Counted from the stretch's first letter, positions 16,276 to 25,510 are shown. The stretch: DNA of 64,000 nucleotides from an uncultured Tateyamaria sp. (GCF_947503045.1 NZ_CANNCF010000004.1:372001-436000); one strand, 5' to 3'. Translations and numbers: made by a program. Notes: generated from the letters alone by a model not told the origin.

Positions 16276-17391
16276 ATGAAAAACCTGTTCTTTTATGGCA
16301 CCTTGCGCCATGTGCCCCTGCTGGAATGCGTGATGGGGCGCATGGCGGATGCGCCGGATTTCGACCCTGCTGTATTGCCGGGCCACGCGGTGATGGCCGC
16401 GCGCGACGGTCCTTATCCGGTCCTGATACGCGCCGAAGGGTCCGAGGCACACGGCGTCGTGGTGCGCGGTCTGTCCAATGAGGACATCGCGCGGCTGGAT
16501 TATTACGAGGGTGGGTTTGATTACGATCTGCAACTGCTGACCCTTGCCGACGGGACTCAGGCGGATGTCTATATTCCGGATGAGGGCGTGCAGGCGACCC
16601 CCGAACCTTGGGATTTCGACCGCTGGGTGCAGGACTGGGCCGCGATGAGCGTCGCCGCCGCCCAAGAGGTTATGGACGGTTTTGGTACGCTGTCGCGCGA
16701 CGTGATCTCGGCCCGCTTTCCACAGATTCGCAAACGCGCCTGGAGCCGCGTATTGGCCCAAAGAGGACACGACGGGGCAGGGGTGCTGGACGGTCGTATC
16801 GAGATTGTCGCGCGCCACCGCGCCCACACGGCCTTTTACGGCTATGACGAGATCAAGCTGCGCCATGAGACTTTTGGTGGTGGCATGTCGCCGGTCGTCG
16901 ACCGCTCGGTCTTTGTCTCAAGCGATGCGGCGATTGTGCTGCCTTACGATCCGCTGCGCGACCGGGTTCTGCTGGTCGAACAGGTGCGCATGGGGCCCAT
17001 CGGGCGGCACGATCCTGTGGCCTGGCAGTTGGAGCCTGTGGCGGGCCTGATTGATCCCGGTGAAACGCCCGCGCAAACCGCACGCCGCGAAGCACAGGAA
17101 GAGGCAGGGCTGGATCTGCGCTCCCTTGAAGAGGTCGGGGCTTGCTATGCTTCGCCGGGTGCCACCACCGAATTCTTCAACCTGTTCGTGGGCCTGTGCG
17201 ATCTGCCCGACACCCAAGGCAGCATCGGCGGGCTGGACACCGAAGGCGAAGACATCCGCACCCATGTGATGTCCTTTGATGCCCTGCTGGAACTGGCCGA
17301 GGCGCGGCGCACCGTCAATGCGCCCCTCACTTTGCTGACCTATTGGCTGGCGCATCATCGCGACCGCCTGCGCAGGCATGAGGCGGGTTGA
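16276..17391 (+). CDS. trgB: TrgB: gamma-glutamylcyclotransferase-like domain fused to NUDIX hydrolase
   Basis: A 371-residue two-domain protein. Residues 1-110 form an AIG2/GGCT-like domain beginning FFYGTLR, with LDYYEGG near 75. Residues 180-355 form a NUDIX hydrolase with the full box GX5EX7REUXEEXGU (GLIDPGE, then REAQEEAGL) near residues 257-279, similar to ADP-ribose pyrophosphatases. The gene follows trgA by four bases and precedes cysK, the arrangement known from R. sphaeroides. Substrates in the cell are unknown; the GGCT part suggests glutathione-related chemistry. ATG 16276 is chosen over an upstream start inside trgA. Confidence 0.9.
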   Translation: MKNLFFYGTLRHVPLLECVMGRMADAPDFDPAVLPGHAVMAARDGPYPVLIRAEGSEAHGVVVRGLSNEDIARLDYYEGGFDYDLQLLTLADGTQADVYIPDEGVQATPEPWDFDRWVQDWAAMSVAAAQEVMDGFGTLSRDVISARFPQIRKRAWSRVLAQRGHDGAGVLDGRIEIVARHRAHTAFYGYDEIKLRHETFGGGMSPVVDRSVFVSSDAAIVLPYDPLRDRVLLVEQVRMGPIGRHDPVAWQLEPVAGLIDPGETPAQTARREAQEEAGLDLRSLEEVGACYASPGATTEFFNLFVGLCDLPDTQGSIGGLDTEGEDIRTHVMSFDALLELAEARRTVNAPLTLLTYWLAHHRDRLRRHEAG

Positions 17392-17449
17392 GATAGCCCC
17401 GCGCGCCCGCTACACCAGTGACCAACACCAAGAAGAAGGAACGCCGCCC

Positions 17450-18478
17450 ATGCGCTTTGCCCCTGATCTGGCCGCCGCCGTTGGAAACACCCCCCTCATC
17501 AAGTTGCGCAAGGCCAGTGAAGAGACCGGGTGCACCATTCTGGGCAAGGCCGAGTTCATGAACCCCGGCCAGTCGGTAAAGGACCGCGCGGCCCTGTCGA
17601 TCATCAATCACGCGGTTGCTTCGGGCGAATTGCGCCCCGGTGGCACAATCGTCGAGGGCACTGCTGGCAATACCGGCATCGGGCTTGCGGTTGTTGGAGC
17701 ATCGATGGGGTACAAGACGGTGATCGTGATCCCTGAAACCCAAAGTCAGGAAAAGAAGGACATGTTGCGCCTCGCAGGCGCGGAACTCGTACAGGTCCCT
17801 GCGAAGCCCTATGCCAACATGAACAATTACATTAGATATTCCAGTCGCTTGGCGGCCAAACTTAACGAAACGGAGCCGAACGGCGCGATCTGGGCGAACC
17901 AATTCGATAACGTGGCCAACCGACAGGCCCACATCGACACGACTGGGCCAGAGATCTGGGAACAGACGGACGGAAAAGTCGACGGCTTTACCTGTGCCGT
18001 CGGCTCAGGCGGCACATTGGCCGGTGTGGCAGAGGTGTTGCAGCCCAAAGGCGTGAAGATCGCGCTGACCGATCCGGAAGGCGCGGGCCTGTTCAAGATT
18101 TACACCGGTGAGGAGAACCCGGGCAATTCCATCACCGAAGGCATCGGGCAGGGGCGCATCACCGCCAATCTCGAAGGCTTTGCGCCAGACTTCGTTTACC
18201 GGGTGCCGGATGCCGAGGCATGCGAGATCGTCTTTGATCTGATGACACATGAAGGCCTGTGCATGGGCGGCTCGACCGGGGTCAACATCGCCGGTGCCAT
18301 CCGGCTGGCCCGCGAACTGGGGCCCGGGCACACCATCGTGACGATCCTGTGTGACTATGGGTCCCGCTATCAGTCCAAACTGTTCAACCCCGATTTTCTC
18401 AAGGAAAAGGGGTTGCCTGTGCCCGAATGGCTGGACCGGCCCCCTGCGAGCATACCGGGCGTCTTTGAGGACGTGTGA
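17450..18478 (+). CDS. cysK: Cysteine synthase A
   Basis: CysK condenses O-acetylserine with sulfide to cysteine. The 342-residue PLP enzyme has the lysine motif NPGQSVKDRAA near residue 44, the phosphate-binding EGTAGNTGIG near 70 and CAVGSGGTLAG near 185. The C-terminal part has GSTGVN near 280. ATG 17450 has AGAAGGAA upstream; a longer frame from 17378 overlaps trgB and is unlikely. It is the third gene of the trg locus. The sulfide released by MtoX elsewhere in the window could be used here, though nothing in the sequence links their regulation. Confidence 0.95.
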   Translation: MRFAPDLAAAVGNTPLIKLRKASEETGCTILGKAEFMNPGQSVKDRAALSIINHAVASGELRPGGTIVEGTAGNTGIGLAVVGASMGYKTVIVIPETQSQEKKDMLRLAGAELVQVPAKPYANMNNYIRYSSRLAAKLNETEPNGAIWANQFDNVANRQAHIDTTGPEIWEQTDGKVDGFTCAVGSGGTLAGVAEVLQPKGVKIALTDPEGAGLFKIYTGEENPGNSITEGIGQGRITANLEGFAPDFVYRVPDAEACEIVFDLMTHEGLCMGGSTGVNIAGAIRLARELGPGHTIVTILCDYGSRYQSKLFNPDFLKEKGLPVPEWLDRPPASIPGVFEDV

Positions 18479-20877
18479 TGGTGCGACACCTCATGCGGCC
18501 CATTCTGGCAGCTCTGGCTGTCATGCTATGGGCTGGTCTGGCGCTCGCGCAGGCGACGGCCCCTGACTATGCGCGATGGCAGTCTGTCGCCGAACGGGCC
18601 GAAGAGGCTGTGGATGTCGCGCGGGCGTCGGATCAGGCGCTCGAGCAATTGCGCGCGCAGATCGCCGATTGGCGCCAGCAATTTCAGACCCAACTGACGG
18701 CCAATGACGGGCGGATCGCAACGCTGCGCGATCAGGTCGCTGCCCTTGGTCCCGCGCCGGAGGAAGGCGCCAGCGAGGCCGAGGAAATCGCGGCGCGGCG
18801 CGCCGAACTGAATGAACAGATCGAACGGCTGACCACGCCGCGACGCACTGCCGAGGAATCGATCAGCCGCGCCAACGGCATCATTTCCGAAATCGACCGC
18901 ATCATACGGGAACGCCAGGCCGAGGCGCTGCTGGACGCCGGCCCATGGCCTATCAATCCTGCAAACTGGTCCATTGCCCTGCGCGCGCTTGGTGACACCG
19001 CCGCCGCCGCGATGGCAGGCACACAACAGGCCTGGCACAATCCGACACAGCGCGAAACGGCCCGCGACAACCTGCCTTTGGTGGTGGTTCTGCTGGCCAT
19101 CGGCTTCATCCTGCTGACGCGGGCCCGGTACTGGTCGGAATGGCTTGCCCTGCGCATCCAGCGCAATGATGCGCGGGCCACGGGCGAGGTTGCAGGCTTT
19201 GTCGTATCATTGGGGCAGATCGTGCTGCCGATGCTGGGCCTCTTTGCCATCGTGCGCGCCATTGGCGCGACCGGGCTGTTTGGTCCGCGCGGCGGAATCG
19301 TGCTTGAGGCGCTCGAGCCGATGGGCTTTGTCCTGTTCTACGCGCTTTGGCTGGCCAGCCGGGTCTTTCCGCGCGACGAACACGTTCGTGCCCCGACACG
19401 CTTGCCCAAAACGCGGCGGGTCGAGGCGCGCATTTACGTTTTCTTCCTCGGCTTTGTTCTGGCGCTGTATATCCTGTTGGATCGGCTGTCCGAGTTTGAC
19501 CGCTATGAGCGGGCGGCCAATGCGGTGCTGCATTACCCGCTGACCATCGCGGCCAGCCTGTTGCTGATCCGGGTCGGTTGGCTGCTACGCCGCGTCCGCC
19601 GCGATGCCGCCGACGAAACCACGCCGGACAGCGAATTGTACGAGCGGCTGATCTCGGTGCTCGGCAAAGGGGTGATTGCCGTCGGCATCCTCGCGCCAAT
19701 TCTGTCCACGTTCGGCTATAGCACGGCGGCACAGTTCCTGATCTATCCGTCGATTGTGACGCTGGGCCTTGTCGGCACGGCCCGCCTGTTGCAGGGGCTG
19801 GTGCGTGATATCTATGCCGCATTGCGCCCCTCCGAAGGGGCAGAAGAAAGCCTGATCCCGACGCTCGCCAGTTTCGTGATCGTGCTGATGGCCCTGCTTG
19901 TGCTGCCGCTGATCTGGGGGGCGCGTGTCACCGACATGACCGAGCTCTGGGCCCGGGTGCGGACCGGTCTGACCATCGGCGAGATGACCATTTCGCCGGG
20001 CAATTTCTTTACCCTCATCATCGTCTTTGCCATCGGCTATGCGATGACCCGCGCGGCACAAAACGCGCTCAAAGTATCGGTGCTGCCCAAGACCAAGCTT
20101 GATCCGGGTGGGCAGGTCGCGATTGTCTCAGGGCTGGGCTATGTCGGGATATTCCTTGCAGCCCTTGTGTCGATCACCGCCGCCGGGATCGATTTGTCGA
20201 GCCTCGCGATTGTCGCCGGGGCTCTGTCGGTCGGCATCGGCTTTGGCTTGCAAACCATCGTGTCGAACTTTGTCTCGGGCATCATCCTGCTGATCGAACG
20301 GCCCATCGCCGAAGGCGACTGGATCGAGGTGGGCGGACAGATGGGCTATGTCCGCTCGATCTCGGTGCGCTCGACCCGGATCGAGACCTTTGATCGCACC
20401 GACGTCATTGTGCCCAACGCCGATCTGATTTCGGGGACCGTGACCAACTATACGCGCGGCAATACCGTGGGCCGGGTGATCATCCCGGTCGGTGTCGCCT
20501 ATGGTACAGACACCCGCCGGGTAGACCGCATCCTGCGCGAACTGGCCGAGGCGCATCCGATGGCAATCATGAACCCGCCGCCGATGATCCTGTTTTCCGG
20601 GTTTGGCGCAGACAGTCTTGATTTCGAAATCCGCATGATCCTGCGCGATGTAAACTGGATGATGGTGGTCAAGAACGAACTCAACCATCAGATCGCGGCA
20701 CGTTTTGCCGAAGAGGGCATCGAAATTCCCTTTGCCCAACGGGACGTCTGGTTGCGCAACCCCGAAGCTTTGCAGCCCACGCCCACACCCGAAACACCCG
20801 CAGCCGCGCCGGAACAACCCGAGTTCGAGGACCCCGACATCGACCCGGATGCGGACGGCGATGGAGACGGCAGATGA
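18478..20877 (+). CDS. Large MscS-type mechanosensitive channel with DUF3772 domain
   Basis: A 799-residue inner-membrane protein. A signal peptide ends near ALALAQA (residue 23). A periplasmic coiled region (DUF3772, residues 25-150) follows, then about ten membrane segments. The conserved MscS core covers residues 530-740, with pore-lining helix ALSVGIGFGLQTIVSNFVSG near 580 and beta-domain EGDWIEVGGQMGYV near 612. The tail is acidic and Pro-rich. Such channels open under membrane tension to release solutes. ATG 18478 overlaps the cysK TGA by one base; alaX follows by an ATGA overlap. Confidence 0.93.
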   Translation: MVRHLMRPILAALAVMLWAGLALAQATAPDYARWQSVAERAEEAVDVARASDQALEQLRAQIADWRQQFQTQLTANDGRIATLRDQVAALGPAPEEGASEAEEIAARRAELNEQIERLTTPRRTAEESISRANGIISEIDRIIRERQAEALLDAGPWPINPANWSIALRALGDTAAAAMAGTQQAWHNPTQRETARDNLPLVVVLLAIGFILLTRARYWSEWLALRIQRNDARATGEVAGFVVSLGQIVLPMLGLFAIVRAIGATGLFGPRGGIVLEALEPMGFVLFYALWLASRVFPRDEHVRAPTRLPKTRRVEARIYVFFLGFVLALYILLDRLSEFDRYERAANAVLHYPLTIAASLLLIRVGWLLRRVRRDAADETTPDSELYERLISVLGKGVIAVGILAPILSTFGYSTAAQFLIYPSIVTLGLVGTARLLQGLVRDIYAALRPSEGAEESLIPTLASFVIVLMALLVLPLIWGARVTDMTELWARVRTGLTIGEMTISPGNFFTLIIVFAIGYAMTRAAQNALKVSVLPKTKLDPGGQVAIVSGLGYVGIFLAALVSITAAGIDLSSLAIVAGALSVGIGFGLQTIVSNFVSGIILLIERPIAEGDWIEVGGQMGYVRSISVRSTRIETFDRTDVIVPNADLISGTVTNYTRGNTVGRVIIPVGVAYGTDTRRVDRILRELAEAHPMAIMNPPPMILFSGFGADSLDFEIRMILRDVNWMMVVKNELNHQIAARFAEEGIEIPFAQRDVWLRNPEALQPTPTPETPAAAPEQPEFEDPDIDPDADGDGDGR

Positions 20878-21593
20878 GCACGCCCCTGTTTCGCAGGGAC
20901 CCATACCTGCGCCGCGCCGAGGCTCAGGTCGTGGCCCACACGCCCGAGGGTGGGATCGTGCTGGATACGTCGCTGTTTTATCCAACCGGCGGCGGTCAGC
21001 CAGGCGACAACGGCGTGTTGCGCTGGGATGATCACAGCCTCACGATCGCCACCGCGATCAAGGGCGAGGGAGAGGCCATTATCCTTGTCCCGGCGGAACC
21101 ACGCGCCTTGCCGCCCGTAGGCACAAGCGTGGAACAGGCGCTCGACTGGGACCGCCGCTATGGGCACATGCGCATGCACACGGGCCTTCACCTGCTGTCC
21201 GTCGTTGTGCCTTTTGGGGTGACGGGCGGTTCAATCGGGGCCGAGCGGGGCCGACTGGATTTCGACATGGCCGACGCGCCCGAAGACCGCGACGCCTTGC
21301 AGGCCAATTTGAATGCCCTAGTCACCGCAGATCACGCCGTGAGCGAAGAATGGATCACCTCGGAAGAGCTCGACGCCAATCCCGGCATGGTCAAGACGCT
21401 GTCCGTCCAGCCTCCGCGCGGCGCTGGCCGGATCCGGCTTGTGCGGATCGGCACCGGGACAGACACGATCGATCTGCAACCTTGCGGCGGCACCCATGTG
21501 GACCGCACCGGTGAAATCGGCCCGCTGCGCATCGGCAAGATCGAAAAGAAGGGGCGGATGAACCGTCGCATTTATCTGCATCTGGAGGCGTAA
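20874..21593 (+). CDS. Alanyl-tRNA editing protein (AlaX type)
   Basis: A 239-residue stand-alone copy of the AlaRS editing domain, which hydrolyses Ser-tRNA(Ala) or Gly-tRNA(Ala). FYPTGGGQPGD is near residue 33. The zinc-binding residues are visible in HTGLH near 100 (HxxxH) and CGGTH near 203 (CxxxH). It overlaps the channel gene by four bases, so it ends the trgA-trgB-cysK-channel-alaX run. The function is cytosolic and likely constitutive. Confidence 0.92.
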   Translation: MSTPLFRRDPYLRRAEAQVVAHTPEGGIVLDTSLFYPTGGGQPGDNGVLRWDDHSLTIATAIKGEGEAIILVPAEPRALPPVGTSVEQALDWDRRYGHMRMHTGLHLLSVVVPFGVTGGSIGAERGRLDFDMADAPEDRDALQANLNALVTADHAVSEEWITSEELDANPGMVKTLSVQPPRGAGRIRLVRIGTGTDTIDLQPCGGTHVDRTGEIGPLRIGKIEKKGRMNRRIYLHLEA

Positions 21594-21730
21594 CGCGGCG
21601 TTCGGGCCCGCTCGGATGACCCGGCTGGTGTCGAGATCGGTCGTGTCCGGACGCGCAATTGGCGCCACCCTCACATTCTTTCATCTACCCGCTTGCCTTC
21701 GGGGGGTAAATTTGGGTAGACCGCGCGCAC

Positions 21731-21820
21731 GGACAGGTGGCCGAGTGGTCGAAGGCGCACGCCTGGAAAGTGTGTAGGCGGGAGACCGTCTCCAGGGTTC
21801 GAATCCCTGTCTGTCCGCCA
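21731..21820 (+). tRNA. tRNA-Ser (anticodon GGA)
   Basis: The acceptor stem GGACAGG pairs with TCTGTCC, followed by G and an encoded CCA at 21818-21820. The D arm is GGCCGAGTGGTCGAAGGC, the anticodon loop reads CTGGAAA, the long variable arm is typical of serine tRNAs, and the T loop is GGTTCGAATCC. The length is 90 bases. Confidence 0.97.
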
Positions 21821-22305
21821 TACCTTTCTTACCCGACCGATTTGGCGACGCGTGCGTGTTCCGCGTGGACATCGCGATTGGGTGCATCAAGTTTTGACGG
21901 GACGCGCAGGGGATGTGTCTTCAGATCGCTTCTCCCCTGTAACAATACTCCGCTGTTGATTGATCCATGGCAAAGGCCTGGGGCAGGGGTGCTGGGAACC
22001 AGGCACATTAATCTGGTCTTCACCCTTGCTTGGGTAGTGTCGCAAAGAGTTTTGCGCAGACAGGTCGACTTTCCACAATGATGGCATCCTTCCCTCCATT
22101 GCATCTGCGTACCCGTCTGTCGGATTGTCTGTGGGGATTACCCTTTGACAACTGTTAACGGGACAATTGCGTGTCGGCGGTTTGCGTGGCGCTCACGTCG
22201 CCTTTGCATTTTCGAGCTGACCAAACGTGACACCGCATCGCGGCAGTTCCACCATACGGCAGCCAGAATTCCAGTTGGAGTCCCCGATCGAACGCCCGAG
22301 TTCTG
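21821..22305. other. Noncoding stretch between tRNA-Ser and cheB
   Basis: 485 bp without a supported gene. Short frames here are shadows with no ribosome site. There is no phage integrase, no repeat of the tRNA 3' end and no CRISPR-like array. A short GCCTGG/CCAGGC stem lies near 21974-22004. The promoter of cheB-cheD should be in the right half. Confidence 0.5.
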
Positions 22306-23361
22306 GTGGCGCACGTGACCTCATCTTCCTCCACTGCCCCCAAGCGGGTCGTCGTTGTCGATGATTCACTCACCATGCGCCGCTGGTTGAGCAGCATCAT
22401 CGCGCAGGATCCGCGATTGGACCTCGTCGGAATGGCCGGATCAGCGCAAGAGGCCCGCGAAACCATCAAGGCAACGGAACCGGATGTCCTGACGCTCGAT
22501 ATCGAGATGCCCGGCATGAACGGGGTCGAATTCCTCGCCCATTTGATGCGGTTGCGTCCCATGCCCGTGGTGATGCTGTCCGGTGGGTTGTTGAACGGAA
22601 ACGCCATGGCGGAGCGGGCCATGGAACTGGGTGCGGTGGCGTGCCTTTCAAAACCCCAGTTCCCGACCAAAGATACGATGGCGGAAATCTGTGACAACAT
22701 CTTTGCAGCCGCGACCGGTCAGAAACTCGCGCCACGCGCACCTGATCCGAAAACGTCCGAATATGCCGAAAAGATCCTGCTTGTGGGGGCCTCGACCGGA
22801 GGGGTGGCCGCGATCGAGTCCATGCTGGGCAGCATCGACAAACAGGAAATTCCACCTGTCGTGATCGCACAGCACATGCCGCACCGATACTTGAAAAGCT
22901 TCGTGCAACGTTTGGATCGGCTCGGTTCGCACGATGTCGACCTGTCCAGTGACGGCATGCGGTTGAAACCCGGCAGCATCCGGCTGGCACCGTCTCAGGA
23001 CCGGCAAACCTGTGTCGTCTGGCACAGCGGAGCCTGGCACATACAGGAAATCGCGCGGCAATATGACCAACCCTACTGCCCGTCGGTCGATGTGTTGTTC
23101 GCCTCCGCCGTTCCGTGGGCGCAACACGTTGGTGCTGTTCTATTGACGGGTCTGGGCAATGATGGCGCCAAGGGCATGCTGGCGCTGCGCCGCAAAGGCG
23201 CGCGGACGCTGGGGCAATCCAAAAGCAGTTGTGTTGTCTACGGCATGCCCGGCGTCGCTCTGTCTCTGAACGCGTCCGAAGCGGAAGCGGAAATCGAGGA
23301 CATCGGGGGCGAAATCTTGACGCGAATGCGCCAGACCAATGCCGGTGTGACCACGTCATGA
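22306..23361 (+). CDS. cheB: CheB protein-glutamate methylesterase/deamidase
   Basis: A 351-residue chemotaxis adaptation enzyme that removes methyl groups from receptors. The receiver domain has VVVVDDS near residue 15 and phospho-acceptor Asp65 (TLDIEMPG). The catalytic domain carries the triad as GASTGG near 164, AQHMPH near 190 and LLTGLGNDGAKGM near 282. The start is taken as GTG 22306; GTG 22315 is an alternative and neither has a strong ribosome site. cheD overlaps by ATGA. The pair converges on the main minus-strand che operon. Confidence 0.93.
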   Translation: MAHVTSSSSTAPKRVVVVDDSLTMRRWLSSIIAQDPRLDLVGMAGSAQEARETIKATEPDVLTLDIEMPGMNGVEFLAHLMRLRPMPVVMLSGGLLNGNAMAERAMELGAVACLSKPQFPTKDTMAEICDNIFAAATGQKLAPRAPDPKTSEYAEKILLVGASTGGVAAIESMLGSIDKQEIPPVVIAQHMPHRYLKSFVQRLDRLGSHDVDLSSDGMRLKPGSIRLAPSQDRQTCVVWHSGAWHIQEIARQYDQPYCPSVDVLFASAVPWAQHVGAVLLTGLGNDGAKGMLALRRKGARTLGQSKSSCVVYGMPGVALSLNASEAEAEIEDIGGEILTRMRQTNAGVTTS

Positions 23362-23870
23362 GTGAAAAGCGCATTCATATCACACAAGGACAATTTGCAA
23401 CCGGTGCCGGCCACGATGTCGTGATCAGCACGTTGCTCGGCTCCTGCGTTTCGGTTTGTCTGTGGGACGAGGACAAGGGGATCGGCGGCATGAACCACAT
23501 GTTACTCGCGCGCTCAAGCTCCGGAAGCCAGGCGCATACCTTGTCCGGCCTTCAAGCCATGGAAGTGTTGATAAATGACCTTCTCAAAATGGGCGCCGCG
23601 CGTGACCGCCTGCAAGCCAAGGCCTTTGGTGGTGCCCGCATGGTTGACGGGCTGTCCGACATTGGACAAGACAACGTAGAGTTTACCGAACATTTCCTCG
23701 CACAAGAACGCATCCCTCTGACCACATCGTCCTTTGGCGGCACACATGCGCGCAACGTGCGGTTCTGGCCCGCGACGGGCCGCGCGTTGCAAAAGGTCAC
23801 CCATGCTCAGGTGAAACTGGTCGAGGTGGAACCACCACTGCCGACCGGTCAAGGCGTCGAGCTTTTTTGA
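23358..23870 (+). CDS. cheD: CheD chemoreceptor glutamine deamidase
   Basis: A 170-residue protein that deamidates glutamines in chemoreceptors. The catalytic Cys and His are recognisable in LLGSCVSVCLWD near residue 31 and GGMNHMLL near 47. KAFGGARM near 92 is typical. The C-terminus ends GVELF, similar to the GTVDLF tail of the neighbouring convergent 115-residue protein. It overlaps the cheB stop by four bases (ATGA). Confidence 0.94.
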   Translation: MSEKRIHITQGQFATGAGHDVVISTLLGSCVSVCLWDEDKGIGGMNHMLLARSSSGSQAHTLSGLQAMEVLINDLLKMGAARDRLQAKAFGGARMVDGLSDIGQDNVEFTEHFLAQERIPLTTSSFGGTHARNVRFWPATGRALQKVTHAQVKLVEVEPPLPTGQGVELF

Positions 23871-23905
23871 AAGTGTTAGATGCGCCGCAAGGCCTTCGAT
23901 GGGGA

Positions 23906-24253
23906 TCAGAAAAGGTCGACAGTGCCTTGCGCAGTCGGCCGCTCGCTTGCTGACGTATCCAGCAGCGTGCGCGTGGCTTTGAGTTTCAGTTGATCAAGCG
24001 CTTGCGCGCGCAGCGCGCCCGGTCCTGCCAGCGCAGCACTGAGGTGGGCGAGATCGCGCAGCGATTGCTGCAAGCTATCCAGTTTTTGGAGATCCTGGAT
24101 CACTCCGGAGTCCATCGGAGTTGTCATATTGGCCGTCAGTGCTGAAACACTTTTGCCAACCTGCGCAGTGTCCTCTGCCAAATCCAGCAATCGCGTCGCC
24201 AGATTTTCCATGATGTGCGCGTCGTTGAGGTCCGCAACCGGTTCGGCCTGCAT
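23906..24253 (-). CDS. Small helical chemotaxis protein with CheZ-like DxxxQ motif (CheT-like)
   Basis: A 115-residue acidic, all-helical protein ending the minus-strand che operon; its ATG overlaps the upstream cheY stop (TAATG). Asp59 and Gln63 form a DxxxQ motif (KLDSLQQSLRDLA), the spacing used by the CheZ phosphatase active site. The C-terminus GTVDLF recalls the short C-terminal CheY-docking peptide of CheZ. Alphaproteobacteria have a small che-operon phosphatase, CheT, with this type of motif. I did not recognise direct sequence identity to CheT. A CheY-P phosphatase role is therefore plausible but unproven. Confidence 0.75.
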   Translation of the reverse strand: MQAEPVADLNDAHIMENLATRLLDLAEDTAQVGKSVSALTANMTTPMDSGVIQDLQKLDSLQQSLRDLAHLSAALAGPGALRAQALDQLKLKATRTLLDTSASERPTAQGTVDLF

Positions 24254-24639
24254 TACAAAGGTCCCACAACCGTTTCGATACATTTGCGCAGATCATTGGC
24301 CTCAAACGGTTTCTTGAGATAGTTATTCATGCCCAGTTTCCGGCCGTAATCAATGATCTGCTGCTCTGCACGCCCTGTGATCAGAATAAAACCTATACCT
24401 TTTGTTTTGGCCCCGTTCCGCAAGTTGTGCAGCAATTTCAGACCGTCCATGTTGGGCATGTTGTAGTCCGAAATGACCAGGTGTACCGGCGCGCGCGCGA
24501 GAACTTGAAGTGCATTCGCCCCGTCTTCTGCCGTCGAGACGTGGCGCACGCCAAATGCGTCCAGGGTCTGCGTAATGATGCCGCGGCTCGTCGACATGTC
24601 ATCCACAACCATAATGCGAATCTGATCACGAAGTGCCAT
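24253..24639 (-). CDS. cheY: CheY-type response regulator (second copy)
   Basis: A 128-residue single receiver domain. VVDDM is near residue 11, phospho-acceptor Asp58 lies in VISDYNMPNMDG, Thr in ILITGRAE and Lys in YLKKPF. ATG 24639 is preceded by GGAGG; a longer frame would overlap cheR further. It overlaps the end of cheR by 14 bp and is followed by the CheT-like gene, which suggests that the latter acts on this CheY. Confidence 0.93.
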   Translation of the reverse strand: MALRDQIRIMVVDDMSTSRGIITQTLDAFGVRHVSTAEDGANALQVLARAPVHLVISDYNMPNMDGLKLLHNLRNGAKTKGIGFILITGRAEQQIIDYGRKLGMNNYLKKPFEANDLRKCIETVVGPL

Positions 24640-25510
24640 TTTGTCCTCCAGACAAGAGTGATGTCGACGACTTCGAGGCATCGTCTTTCTTGTAAGCGGT
24701 TGTGCCTATTGTTTTGAAACCGAATTGCGCAGGTGCAGAAATCCGTTCGGAATGACCCAGACACAAAAGGCCACCAGGTCTCAGCATCTTGTGAAAGCGT
24801 GGCCAAAGCCGTTCCTGGGTTTCCTGATCGAAGTAGATCACAACATTTCGGCAGAAAATGACGTCGAACTGATGTCGCATCGGCCAGTCCGACAACAGGT
24901 TCAACTCACGAAACGAAATGTGCCGACTGACCTCATCCGCAACACGGACCTCGTCACCTTCGGAGCGCATGAACTTGGCCTTGTCTTGAGCGGACACGCC
25001 GTTCACCAAACTTTCTGCGTACACTCCATTTTGGGCAAACGAGACGACCTTGGGATCGATGTCTGTTGCAAGAATCTTGAAGTCGGCCTGCGCGATCGAC
25101 GGTTCTTCCCGTAGCAAGTGCATTGCGATCGAGTAAGGTTCCTGGCCATTGGAACAACCTGCAGACCAGACGCGGATGCGATCACCCGCGGCAATTCGCT
25201 GTTGAAGCCCGGGCCGGATCGCTTCCGACAGCAGATCAAAATGATGCGGTTCGCGAAAGAAATGGGATACGTTCGTTGTCAGGGCCGAAATCATGTAGCG
25301 CCGTTCCTCCGCACCTTGGTCGGAACAAACCAGATCCGAATAGGCGTCGAAGTTGCGCAAATTGAGCGCGTTCAAGCGATGACGCAGTCTTGATTGCACC
25401 ATCTTCAGCTTTTCCGAGGTGATGTGCAGTCCGAATTCGCGATGCGCCAATCCGGCAATCGCATCAAACGCCGCCTTTTCAAGCGTTAGTTCGGTACCAG
25501 ACAACCCCAT
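24626..25510 (-). CDS. cheR: CheR chemotaxis protein methyltransferase
   Basis: A 294-residue SAM-dependent enzyme that methylates receptor glutamates. The N-terminal helical domain carries the conserved LTTNVSHFFRE near residue 80. The SAM motif is VWSAGCSNGQEPYSIA near 115, with FCRNVVIYFD near 220 and GHSERI near 255. ATG 25510 overlaps the cheW TGA by one base; a TTG one codon earlier is also possible. Confidence 0.95.
   Translation of the reverse strand: MGLSGTELTLEKAAFDAIAGLAHREFGLHITSEKLKMVQSRLRHRLNALNLRNFDAYSDLVCSDQGAEERRYMISALTTNVSHFFREPHHFDLLSEAIRPGLQQRIAAGDRIRVWSAGCSNGQEPYSIAMHLLREEPSIAQADFKILATDIDPKVVSFAQNGVYAESLVNGVSAQDKAKFMRSEGDEVRVADEVSRHISFRELNLLSDWPMRHQFDVIFCRNVVIYFDQETQERLWPRFHKMLRPGGLLCLGHSERISAPAQFGFKTIGTTAYKKDDASKSSTSLLSGGQNGTS

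Noticed and set aside
21731-22305. tRNA-Ser as an integration site for a mobile element
   Set aside because: No integrase, no direct repeat of the tRNA 3' end and no foreign-looking genes follow; an ordinary che cluster does.
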